Source of the DNA: Bryobacterales bacterium | GTDB lineage: Bacteria; Acidobacteriota; Terriglobia; Bryobacterales; Bryobacteraceae | Reading direction: 5' to 3' | NCBI GenBank assembly: GCA_003142355.1 | Contig: PLMF01000320.1 | Span: 1-18,823 of the forward strand | Length of the DNA: 18,823 nucleotides | In this document: positions 1 to 8,430 of the stretch, piece after piece | Numbering within the stretch: the stretch's first letter is position 1 | Layout: each line of letters begins with the position of its first letter | The notes under the pieces: model-generated | The model's database searches: none | What the model was told of the DNA's origin: nothing | What the model saw: the letters and a program-made list of their open reading frames with translations, nothing else | Program-made: the position numbers and the translations under genes

Positions 1-176
1 TCATCAAGTTCACCACGCTGTTCGGATTGCTGGCCGTCTCGCTGGCCGTGGACCTTTCAGCCAAGCAGGGCAACGCCTTTACCACCGTGCTGGCGGCGGT
101 GTTCTTCGTCATCTCGGCGGTGTTCGTGTACCGCAGCTTTTACGGGATGCGCATCGAGAGCGGCAAGGAGAATTAA
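1..176 (+). CDS. C-terminal end of an unidentified membrane protein (partial)
   Basis: The reading frame is open from base 3 and stops at 174-176, giving about 57 residues; the 5' part lies outside the window. The fragment has a hydrophobic stretch near its start (FTTLFGLLAVSLAV), a short polar turn (DLSAKQGN), a second long hydrophobic helix (AFTTVLAAVFFVISAVFVY) and a charged end (MRIESGKEN). It is therefore two membrane segments with a short cytoplasmic-type tail, as at the end of many transporters. I cannot name the family from this much sequence. It could also be a very small two-helix protein beginning just left of the window. Confidence 0.6.
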   Translation, partial: IKFTTLFGLLAVSLAVDLSAKQGNAFTTVLAAVFFVISAVFVYRSFYGMRIESGKEN

Positions 177-349
177 GCGGGGCTGGCGGGCCGCGGCTCG
201 TTCAAGCATGGCGCAACCCGCTGCGCTGAGCCGGGCGCCCGGGAGGTCAACAGAAGTTCGCCAATTTGGCTCCCCGGGATTTGGGTTTCCAACCGGTTTC
301 TCCGTGGCGTTGGTGTCCGAAACGGACCGCCAGCACCGGCCTGAACAGT

Positions 350-369
350 TTCCAACTGGAGAGTTGGAA
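350..369. repeat. hairpin, 8-bp perfect stem
   Basis: TTCCAACT (350-357) and AGTTGGAA (362-369) are exact reverse complements around the four-base loop GGAG. There is no T-run on either side. It may be part of a dispersed REP-like sequence or a bidirectional 3' end signal; only the fold is directly visible. Confidence 0.5.
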
Positions 370-413
370 GCCCACGGCAGTCTCGGCTGTCAGTGGCCGG
401 GTAACGTCCTCAC

Positions 414-443
414 GACTCCAACGAGGTGGTTCTGGTTGGAGTC
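414..443. repeat. inverted repeat, 9-bp perfect arms
   Basis: GACTCCAAC (414-422) and GTTGGAGTC (435-443) are exact reverse complements separated by 12 bases. The arms share the TCCAAC core with the hairpin at 350-369, so the two may belong to the same repeat family. The position between convergent genes fits an RNA 3' end hairpin or a REP-like sequence. Confidence 0.5.
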
Positions 444-629
444 TTGCACGGGCCGAATCAGCAGCAGCCAAAGTCGGCGCGCCTCTTGTCGACGCCTCAC
501 CGGCACGATTACGTAGGGCATCTCCCGCTCCAGGTCCGGATCCACGTCCCCCCTAAGGGGCCAAAGCGCACGATAGTCCAGAATCGGGTAGCGGCCCCGG
601 TGCTGTCTGATTCAGTTCCACAGGCGCCG

Positions 630-3600
630 TCAACGACCTCTCCTGTAATATTGGTTGGGCGCGCCGGGGGTGGGAAGGTGGCTGGCGACCTGCGCCCCGC
701 CGGCATGCGCTTGCTTCAAGGCGGCGGTGAGGGTGATGCCGCTGCCCGAGATCTGTGCACCGGCCGCGTGGGCGGACTTCAACGGCGCCACGACGGTGAT
801 TGTGGGGCTGCCGCCGCCTCTGCCGCCGAAGGTGGTGGAGGCGACAACCGCCGTTTCCTGGTTCGCGCCACTGTCGATGGTGATGGTCTGGCCGGCGATA
901 AAGCCGAACCCGCTGGCGACCGGGATCACGGTCGCGCCCACGCTGGTGGCGGCGCCCACCGTGGTGGCGCCTGCCGTGCCAACCGTCGCGATCACGGCGG
1001 TCTCGAGGCTCGCGCCCGAATCAATCGTAATCGTCTGGCCGGCGGCAAAGTCTGCCACGCTGGCGACTTTGATATTGGTCGCGCCGGCGGCTGAAGCGGC
1101 CGACAGTGTGCTGGCGGGCTGCACCAGGAAATCGTTGCAGTTGCTGTCGGTGTCGTGGCCGTCCGGGAATCGGCCCACGCTCCGATTGGTCGTGGGGGCA
1201 GCCGGGGTGCCCCCTGGGCCCGCCGGTCCGAAGCCACCGCGGCCCCCGCCGGTTGCGGGCGCCCGGCAGCCACTCTCCCCTGCTCCGGAGGCGGCTTGGT
1301 AACCCTCGGAGGCCCATGGGTCGACGAGGCCGCCGTAGTTGAGGCTGTCGGCGACCAGGCCAGCGGCGTCACCGAGCACCATGTTGCCGGCGCTGGGGGA
1401 GAGGACGGGACCCCCGAACCACTGGTTGGGCGCCGGAGTCCCTTGGTAGCCCGCGGTCGTGACCGAGGCGTCACGCACAACCGCGTCGATCGCGTGGTCC
1501 TTGACCAGGGGTTTGTCGAGCGTGATGCCGGCGCCGAGGGGCTGGACGGGCTCGTTGCTCGAGTGGGCAAAGGCCGTCGCCGGCTGGAAGCTGATCCCCG
1601 TTCCCTGAACGGCGAAGGGGAGGTTGGCTGCATGGTTGAATATCAGCGGGGCGGCCAGGTCGAGGCCCGTTCCAAGAGCTACTACCCTATCGCGGTCGGG
1701 ATGCGCCTTGGCGAGGGCCGGCGTAAAGTCGACGCTGGCGCCGGTCTGACTCGAGGCGCCGACGGCGGCGATGGTAACCGTCTCCCGCGTCGCGGGGGTG
1801 CCAATGATCATCTTGTCGCCCACAGCGAAACCGATCCCGCCGCGGACTTTGATATTGGTCGCGCCGGCGGCCGCATTCGCCGTGAGCGCCGTGCGGCCCG
1901 ATTGCGTGCCGACGCGCGTGACCGTGACGGTCTCGATCCCATGGCCGACGCTGTCGATGTCCAACCGGATCTTGTCACCGGCGGAGATGTTGGCGACGGA
2001 AGTCACCTTGATGTTGGTCGCGCCGGCGGCCGCGTCCGCCCCCAGGAAGGCTTGCGTGCCTGGCTTGCCGGCCGCGGTGACCGTGACCACCTCGTACCGC
2101 TCCACGGCCTTTGCGACGGTGGGGTAAGTGGCGCCATAGCCGATGCCGATCTTCTCGCCGGCCACGAAGCCGGCCACGCTCGTGACAGGCACGTTGGTCG
2201 AGCCGGCGGGGATCGCGATCACCGGACCGTCGGGGAGGGGTTGCCACAGCGTCGTACTGTTGCCGGCCGCCGTCCCGATGCTTGCGATCCTGCGGGTCTC
2301 CACGCTGGAGCCCGTGTCGATCGTGATCGTATCGCCGGCGTTCATGCCGGCCGTGCTCCTGACGGGGATGGTTTTATCGCCCGCGCGCGCGGTCGCCGCC
2401 AGCCCGGAGGTGGAGAGGCCGAGCAGGTAGAAGCCGCGAGGCCCGAGCCTCGTCCCGGCCGGGATCTTCACCGACGAGAAGATGGCCTGCTGGGCCGGGT
2501 GCTGGGTCAGGGTCCAGTTGGAGAGGTCGACGGCGCGGGCGCCGGCGTTGTAGAGCTCGATGAACGAGTCCGTCGAGTTGGCGGGAGAACCGGCGCTAAT
2601 GCGGAACTCGTTGATCTTGATCGGGCTGACGTTCCGCACCTTCTCGGCCGTTGTCTCGGATTGCGTCTTGCCGCCTGGGTTCGTCCACGAGACGTTGCCG
2701 GCCAGATCGCCGTTGAAGGCCGCCGGTCCCGAGGTGACTTTGAAGGTTGCGCTCACGCTCGCGCCCGGCGCGACCGTTTCAGCGATCGTCACCGACGTCT
2801 TGGTGGCGCCCGGAACGACGGAGGTCCACTGCTTGGGCACGGAAATGCTCAACTTGACGCCGGCCGCGGGTGCCCCCGTGGTATTGGTGAACGTCACGGT
2901 GGTGTCCTGCGAGGACCCCCGTGAGAACGTCTGGAGTCCTGGCGGAGTGGCAGTTGCCGGGGTGCCCTCTGGGCCGGGCGCCAGGCTCAGCCGCGGCACG
3001 TCGTATTTGGCAGCCACGACGTTGGCCTGCACCAACTGGTCGGTGGCATCCGTCGGGAATGTGCCCGCGGCCGTCATGGCGCCTTCATAGAAGGTGCCCT
3101 GCGAGCCAACGCTGTTGTCGCCGCCGTTGCCCAGGAGGATGGCCCCCTGTTTGCGCATCGGGTCATAGGTGATGTCGACGCGCGGTCCATCGAACATGAC
3201 CGACAGGGCGCCCCGTTGCGCGTCGCCGCCCATGGAGGTCCAGTGGTGCGGTTCGCCCTTGGCCATCGCGGTCACGAACCGCCAGTTGATGCTCGGCAGG
3301 TTGGCGCAGCCTTTGGATCCATCCGAGTTAACGCAACCAACCAGGTTGTTCTCCTGGTCGGTCATGATCCACGGGCCGGCGCCGCTCCCGCGATACCAGG
3401 CGCCGGCGTTGCCGTAGTAGGTGGTTTCCATGGTGCCGTTGTCGTCGTCGCGGCTGTCGATCTCGGCGTTGCCGTAGTCGAAGCAGCAGCCCGAGTTGTA
3501 GTGCTGGCCGTTAATGACCCAGTACTGGCCCTCCGCCTGGTCGTCGACCGCGGTGCCCTTCGGGTCGTCCTGGCGGAGGCCCATACCCGGCTCGATGAAG

Positions 3601-4091
3601 ACGCCGTAGGCCTTGTGGCCCATGATCGTAATCGGCGCCATGTCGGCGACCGGGATGTTATTAAACCCACCCATGGCCGGGCCGCTGAATCCGCCGCGGG
3701 GCGCCTGGATGAGGTCGTTGTGCTTGGGGGACTGGTCGTAGATGGTGGTGATCCAACAGTACGTGTTGGCGCAGAACGCATCCTGCGCGGCCGCATTGGC
3801 GTATCCGCCCGCATCCGGGGACGCCGACGCGACGGGCTGGACGACGCCGATGTTCAAGGTCTTGCCGTCCGACTGGCGCAGGACCTGGTAGAGCGGGCCG
3901 TTGTAGGAGGCGTACAGCGCGCGCGTGGTGCTGTGGGCGGCTACGCAGGGGTCGCCGGCGGCGGCGTAGATATCACACGGGCCCTGCGGCCGGGGCGGAG
4001 CCTCCCCGGCCGGTGTGGCCATGGTCAACGTGGCGCCAATCAGCATGAGCGCCAGTCCGGGCATTAGCACAAGATTGATTTTCGTTTTCAT
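630..4091 (-). CDS. secreted GH54 alpha-L-arabinofuranosidase with NEW3-like, lamin-tail and repeat regions
   Basis: The predicted protein has 1153 residues. It would release terminal arabinose from arabinan or arabinoxylan outside the cytoplasm. Residues 1-25 form a signal peptide. Residues 37-370 match the GH54 catalytic domain of fungal AbfB closely (GPCDIY, CVAAHSTTRALY, GTFYEG, NVVAAKY). The nucleophile is Glu247 in TDQENN and the acid/base is Asp325 in GNGGDNS. The vicinal cysteine pair Cys202-Cys203 (GCCFDYGNAE) is kept. No AbfB arabinose-binding domain is seen. Residues about 385-485 look like a NEW3-type Ig domain, and 490-562 start a lamin-tail domain (INEF, SFIELYNAG, VDLSNWTL, GFYLLGLSTSG). 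Residues 563-900 and 995-1138 are repeats with AGATNIKV and ITIDSGA motifs; between and after them lie pieces resembling the rest of a lamin tail (GLVADSLNYGG, GRFPDGHDTDSN, TPGAPN). The frame is open up to 4214, but the signal peptide and the GGA-containing leader fix the start at 4091. Confidence 0.93.
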   Translation of the reverse strand: MKTKINLVLMPGLALMLIGATLTMATPAGEAPPRPQGPCDIYAAAGDPCVAAHSTTRALYASYNGPLYQVLRQSDGKTLNIGVVQPVASASPDAGGYANAAAQDAFCANTYCWITTIYDQSPKHNDLIQAPRGGFSGPAMGGFNNIPVADMAPITIMGHKAYGVFIEPGMGLRQDDPKGTAVDDQAEGQYWVINGQHYNSGCCFDYGNAEIDSRDDDNGTMETTYYGNAGAWYRGSGAGPWIMTDQENNLVGCVNSDGSKGCANLPSINWRFVTAMAKGEPHHWTSMGGDAQRGALSVMFDGPRVDITYDPMRKQGAILLGNGGDNSVGSQGTFYEGAMTAAGTFPTDATDQLVQANVVAAKYDVPRLSLAPGPEGTPATATPPGLQTFSRGSSQDTTVTFTNTTGAPAAGVKLSISVPKQWTSVVPGATKTSVTIAETVAPGASVSATFKVTSGPAAFNGDLAGNVSWTNPGGKTQSETTAEKVRNVSPIKINEFRISAGSPANSTDSFIELYNAGARAVDLSNWTLTQHPAQQAIFSSVKIPAGTRLGPRGFYLLGLSTSGLAATARAGDKTIPVRSTAGMNAGDTITIDTGSSVETRRIASIGTAAGNSTTLWQPLPDGPVIAIPAGSTNVPVTSVAGFVAGEKIGIGYGATYPTVAKAVERYEVVTVTAAGKPGTQAFLGADAAAGATNIKVTSVANISAGDKIRLDIDSVGHGIETVTVTRVGTQSGRTALTANAAAGATNIKVRGGIGFAVGDKMIIGTPATRETVTIAAVGASSQTGASVDFTPALAKAHPDRDRVVALGTGLDLAAPLIFNHAANLPFAVQGTGISFQPATAFAHSSNEPVQPLGAGITLDKPLVKDHAIDAVVRDASVTTAGYQGTPAPNQWFGGPVLSPSAGNMVLGDAAGLVADSLNYGGLVDPWASEGYQAASGAGESGCRAPATGGGRGGFGPAGPGGTPAAPTTNRSVGRFPDGHDTDSNCNDFLVQPASTLSAASAAGATNIKVASVADFAAGQTITIDSGASLETAVIATVGTAGATTVGAATSVGATVIPVASGFGFIAGQTITIDSGANQETAVVASTTFGGRGGGSPTITVVAPLKSAHAAGAQISGSGITLTAALKQAHAGGAQVASHLPTPGAPNQYYRRGR
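1065..1871. repeat. coding direct repeats within the GH54 gene (27-nt identical copies)
   Basis: Bases 1065-1091 and 1845-1871 are identical over 27 positions, and a third, slightly diverged copy lies at about 2005-2031. On the minus strand they encode the AAGATNIKV core of the C-terminal repeats. Identity at the nucleotide level between units whose surroundings have diverged points to recent copying or gene conversion inside the gene. Confidence 0.8.
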
Positions 4092-4108
4092 GTTTATCCT
4101 ATTTGCCT

Positions 4109-4127
4109 TGCCGGGTTTGTTCCGGCA
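4109..4127 (-). promoter_or_regulatory. hairpin in the 5' leader of the GH54 gene
   Basis: TGCCGG (4109-4114) and CCGGCA (4122-4127) are exact reverse complements with a seven-base loop. The structure ends 17 bases before the GH54 start codon, just upstream of the AGGA-type ribosome site. It could be a protein-binding site or an RNA hairpin that affects translation; no function is demonstrated. Confidence 0.35.
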
Positions 4128-4137
4128 GCTAGAGTTC

Positions 4138-4425
4138 TCACGGATTGCTGAAAAAGAGCCTTGTCGAAGTCCTCCAGCCCGGCAATGCCGTGCAGGTGGT
4201 TGACGGAAATCCACGGCAGCCAGGAGGACGCAACCAGTCGGTCGAGTATCTGCGCCAGTAGCAGATTAGCGTGCTTGCCATTGATGACAGGGAGATGGGC
4301 GGAGCGGTCTTGCCGGCATCGATGATCACGGAGATCTTCTTCCCGGGCGCACTGGCGGTCTGCGCGCTGGGCGCGGAAACCGACGCGGCCCCCGCCAGAA
4401 TCAATGCGAAGAGTCTTCTCGGCAT
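4138..4425 (-). pseudogene. 5' remnant of a secreted glycosidase gene, possibly alpha-L-arabinofuranosidase
   Basis: The frame starts at 4425 with a strong ribosome site (GGGGAGGG) directly before it and a signal peptide (MPRRLFALILAGAASVSAPS). The first mature residues, KKISVIIDAGKTAPPIS, resemble the first beta strand of GH51-type arabinofuranosidases, where one would next expect a K-Y-I-Y-G-like segment. Instead the sequence turns into Arg/Trp/Ser-rich residues without family character and stops after 95 residues. I read this as a gene truncated by deletion or insertion, with only the promoter, start and signal peptide left. It lies directly upstream of the GH54 gene on the same strand, so GH54 may now be read from this promoter. 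Naming the lost enzyme is an inference from about 17 residues. Confidence 0.5.
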
Positions 4426-4483
4426 TCCACCCTCCCCGCGGAACCAGACCGGAATTTCCCATACCACCTGCTTGGAACAGTCG

Positions 4484-4489
4484 ATTATA
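4484..4489 (-). promoter_or_regulatory. -10 box upstream of the glycosidase remnant
   Basis: On the minus strand this is a perfect TATAAT, about 60 bases upstream of the start codon at 4425. A -35 box is weak: the best match, TAGACA, sits 20 bases upstream, which is longer than ideal. The promoter would transcribe the remnant and could continue into the GH54 gene. Confidence 0.45.
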
Positions 4490-4639
4490 CATCCAAGCGC
4501 ACTCCAGTGTGTCTACTTCGCCCGGAATGCGCACGAGTGCCCGATGCGGCGGCGCAGCTTGGATCGATTCGCGCCGATCTCGTTAGAGGATCGAATGATC
4601 GGATAAGCCGTGCTAAATTCGTTCGGTGAAACGTGCTAA

Positions 4640-6058
<1,419 letters not shown>

Positions 6059-6133
6059 AGCCCTTCCGCTGCACCGCCGCTGCGATGAAACCGAACGGAT
6101 GCTATAGAGGACTGTTCAAGGAGAATGCCGCTC

Positions 6134-7165
6134 ATGAAACGAGCACCGCTCTTTGTGTTATTCACGGCCATCTTGGTTGTTGGGACGTGTCTGGCTCAGA
6201 TAGATAGGACTTCGAGTGACTTCAAGGCCGGCGTGAAGCAGGTAGCCCCCACTTTGCTTGCGGCGGCCCAGGATCCGGCTGCGCGCGGCGCGGCGGCCCC
6301 GCAGGCGGCCGCGAGAGGCGGCTTCGGCGGACCGATCGAGTTGGGCCCGGATGACAAGCCCGCGTTTCCGGATCCGCCAGCCGGGTTCAATACCAGGCGT
6401 GAAGACGTCCCTCACGGCGAACTGACACCCGTTGAGTACGACTCCAAGTCGCTCGGAACGCGTCGCCGGATGCGCGTCTACACGCCCCCCGGCTACACGA
6501 CTGACCGCAAGTACCCGGTGCTCTATCTGCTGCACGGAATCGGCGGCACTGACACCGAGTGGACAGAAGCGTGCCACGCGAATAACGTCATCGACAATCT
6601 ACTTGCCGAGGGCAAGATTCAGCCGATGGTCATGGTCTTCCCCGACGGCAATTCATCCAGGACGGTGGCCGACCTCGCGGCTGGGGGCCGCGGGGCAGGC
6701 GCGGGCGCCCGCGGCGGAGCCGGCAGAATGAGAATGGAGCCCTGGCTGACGCCTTTCGAGAACGACTTGCTCAAGGACATCATCCCCTACGTCGATTCTC
6801 ACTATTCCGTGCATTCCGACCGCGATCATCGCGCCTTGGCCGGTCTCTCGATGGGTGGCGGCCAGACCTTGAACATCGGTCTGGTTCACCCCGAGACGTT
6901 CGCCTGGGTCGGTGGGTTCTCCTCGGCCCCGGACACCAGGCAGCCTCCGTCCGCACTCGTGCCCGATCCGGCGGTTCCCAAGCAATTGAAGTTGATTTGG
7001 CTGGCCTGCGGGAACAAGGACGGCCTGATCCGCATCAGCCAGGCCGTCCACAACTATCTCAAGGAGAACGGCGTCCCGCACATCTGGCACGTCGACGGAA
7101 ATGCCCACGACACCACCGAGTGGGACAACAACCTCTACCTTTTTAGCCAGCGCATCTTCAAATAG
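6134..7165 (+). CDS. secreted CE1-type esterase (paralogue of the preceding gene)
   Basis: The predicted protein has 343 residues, with a signal peptide at 1-22 (ending CLAQ). It lacks the long E-set domain of its neighbour and goes from a low-complexity linker (residues 23-88) into the hydrolase domain. Key positions are VYTPPGY at 115-121, LYLLHGIGG at 130-138, nucleophile Ser239 in GLSMGG, Asp296 in CGNKDG and His325 in GNAHDTTEW, a complete Ser-Asp-His set. A short Gly/Ala/Arg-rich insert at 182-198 sits where the neighbour has its larger insert. AAGGAG at 6118-6123 lies 10 bases before the ATG at 6134. An in-frame ATG at 6125 is only one base from that site and is unlikely to be used. 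Leader and signal peptide are close to those of the upstream esterase, and the 75-base gap suggests co-transcription. Confidence 0.88.
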   Translation: MKRAPLFVLFTAILVVGTCLAQIDRTSSDFKAGVKQVAPTLLAAAQDPAARGAAAPQAAARGGFGGPIELGPDDKPAFPDPPAGFNTRREDVPHGELTPVEYDSKSLGTRRRMRVYTPPGYTTDRKYPVLYLLHGIGGTDTEWTEACHANNVIDNLLAEGKIQPMVMVFPDGNSSRTVADLAAGGRGAGAGARGGAGRMRMEPWLTPFENDLLKDIIPYVDSHYSVHSDRDHRALAGLSMGGGQTLNIGLVHPETFAWVGGFSSAPDTRQPPSALVPDPAVPKQLKLIWLACGNKDGLIRISQAVHNYLKENGVPHIWHVDGNAHDTTEWDNNLYLFSQRIFK

Positions 7166-7197
7166 CCGCATGCAAACGCGGAATTTGCGGATCGCGA

Positions 7198-8274
7198 TCA
7201 GCCGTGTAAATTCAGAGGCAGCGGAGACGGCGAGAGGGCGTCCCGATCTCTTTTCTCCGCGCCTCCGTGTTCCGCGTCGGGAATCGCGCGTGCCCTAAAA
7301 TCCGATGCCCGATGCGGCTGGTACGGCTCGGCCAGCGCCTTCAACTCGGAATCGTCCAGCTTGATCTCGAGCGCGGCTACGTCGTCCTCCAGATGGCCGG
7401 GCTTGCTCGCGCCGAATACGGGCGCCGTGATGCCGGGTTGCTGCGCGACCCAGGCCAACGCGATCCGCGCGTTTGAGACGCCCCGCTGGCGCGCCACCTC
7501 GGTAATGCGGTTCACCATGTCGAGGTCGGATGGCTGGTAATAGATGCTGTGGCCGTAATCGTCGGTCCTGGCTCGGACGGTAGCCCCGCTGCCCTCGCGG
7601 CGTCGGTTGCCCATGACGAATCCGCGCGCCAGCGGGCTCCACGGGATCACGCCGATCTCCTCCTCGCGGCACAGCGGCAGCATCTCGCGCTCCTCCTCGC
7701 GGTAGATCGGGTTGTAGTGGTCCTGCATCGTGGCGAAACGCGGGACGCCCATGGCGTCAGCCATGTGGAGCATCTTGGCGAACTGCCAGGCGAACATGGA
7801 ACACGCCCCGATATACAGGGCCTTGCCGCTCCTGACCACGTCGCCGAGCGCTTCCAGCGTTTCCTCGATGGGCGTATCGTAGTCGAAGCGGTGGATCTGA
7901 TAGAGGTCCACGTAATCCATGCCGAGGCGTTCCAGGCTGTCATCGATGGCGTCGAGGATGTGCTTGCGGGAAAGGCCGCGCTGGTTGGGATCGTCGCCCA
8001 TCGGGTGGTAGACCTTGGTGGCGACCACAACGCGATCGCGCGGCGGGCCGAAATCCCGCAGCGCCCGGCCGAGCACCTCCTCGCTTGCGCCCCCCGAGTA
8101 CATGTTGGCGGTATCGAAGAAGTTGATCCCCAGTTCCAGCGCGCGCCGGATAAAGGGCCGGCTTTCTTCTTCGTCGAGCACCCAGTCGCGCCATTTTCTG
8201 GAACCGTAAGTCATGGTTCCGAGGCAGAGCCGCGACACCTTCAGTCCCGTCGATCCAAGCCTCACGTAGTCCAT
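7198..8274 (-). CDS. aldo/keto reductase
   Basis: The 358-residue protein is a cytoplasmic NAD(P)H-dependent oxidoreductase of the aldo/keto reductase superfamily, acting on sugar aldehydes or related carbonyls. The start MDYVRLGSTGLKVSRLCLGT is typical. The catalytic tetrad is present: Asp54 and Tyr59 in DTANMYSGG, Lys87 in ATKVY and His128 in YQIHRF. The cofactor-binding segments GVIPWSPLARGF and APVFGASKPGHLEDD are also intact. After EPYQPH the usual family end is near, but this frame runs on for about 40 residues rich in Arg, Asp, Ser and Pro that look like translated spacer. Its 3' end converges with the esterase gene, with a 32-base gap. The ribosome site is weak (TAGGGT). Confidence 0.92.
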   Translation of the reverse strand: MDYVRLGSTGLKVSRLCLGTMTYGSRKWRDWVLDEEESRPFIRRALELGINFFDTANMYSGGASEEVLGRALRDFGPPRDRVVVATKVYHPMGDDPNQRGLSRKHILDAIDDSLERLGMDYVDLYQIHRFDYDTPIEETLEALGDVVRSGKALYIGACSMFAWQFAKMLHMADAMGVPRFATMQDHYNPIYREEEREMLPLCREEEIGVIPWSPLARGFVMGNRRREGSGATVRARTDDYGHSIYYQPSDLDMVNRITEVARQRGVSNARIALAWVAQQPGITAPVFGASKPGHLEDDVAALEIKLDDSELKALAEPYQPHRASDFRARAIPDAEHGGAEKRDRDALSPSPLPLNLHG

Positions 8275-8386
8275 GTATCTACCCTAGCAACAAGAAGCGG
8301 GGCGGAGAGATGGGTGAGAACTGGCGCACTTCCACCGCCATGCGCCAAGTCCTGCTTGGCCTGAAGTACGGCTTCCGATCGATTGA

Positions 8387-8415
8387 GAGCCCGGCCGGCG
8401 GGGCCGGCCGGGCTC
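8387..8415 (-). terminator. GC-rich hairpin at the 3' end of the receptor gene
   Basis: GAGCCCGGCCGGC (8387-8399) and GCCGGCCGGGCTC (8403-8415) form a perfect 13-bp stem with a GGG loop, 15 bases beyond the stop of the leftward receptor gene. There is no good T-run after it on the minus strand, so it may stall polymerase or protect the RNA end rather than be a classical intrinsic terminator. Confidence 0.55.
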
Positions 8416-8430
8416 AGCGGGAAGATACGA

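Larger units (their letters stand above)
177..629. other. gene-free stretch with hairpins
   Basis: About 450 bases lie between the end of the membrane protein gene and the stop codon of the leftward GH54 gene. The open frames here have no convincing start, ribosome site or family resemblance, and I regard them as chance. The stretch holds two strong inverted repeats (350-369 and 414-443) and a smaller one (CCCCT/AGGGG near 550-560). The segment is the shared 3' side of two convergent genes, so some of these hairpins may act in termination, although none is followed by a clear T-run. Confidence 0.55.

Noticed and set aside
208..1094. Short open frames across 208-1094 on the plus strand
   Set aside because: No ribosome site, skewed composition, and the right half overlaps the GH54 gene.
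1155..2924. Plus-strand open frame of 589 codons opposite the GH54 gene
   Set aside because: Its translation is Arg/Gly/Asp-rich with no domain character; it is the complement of a high-GC repetitive coding region on the minus strand.
4094..4534. Minus-strand open frame of 146 codons overlapping the glycosidase remnant
   Set aside because: The other frame has the strong ribosome site and a signal peptide. Part of this frame (LLLAQILDRLVASSWLPW) looks somewhat protein-like and could be a frameshifted or inserted piece, but I cannot assign it.
7190..7199. Palindrome GATCGCGATC between the convergent esterase and reductase genes considered as a terminator
   Set aside because: It is a short loop-less palindrome without a T-run and overlaps the reductase stop codon; likely chance in high-GC DNA.
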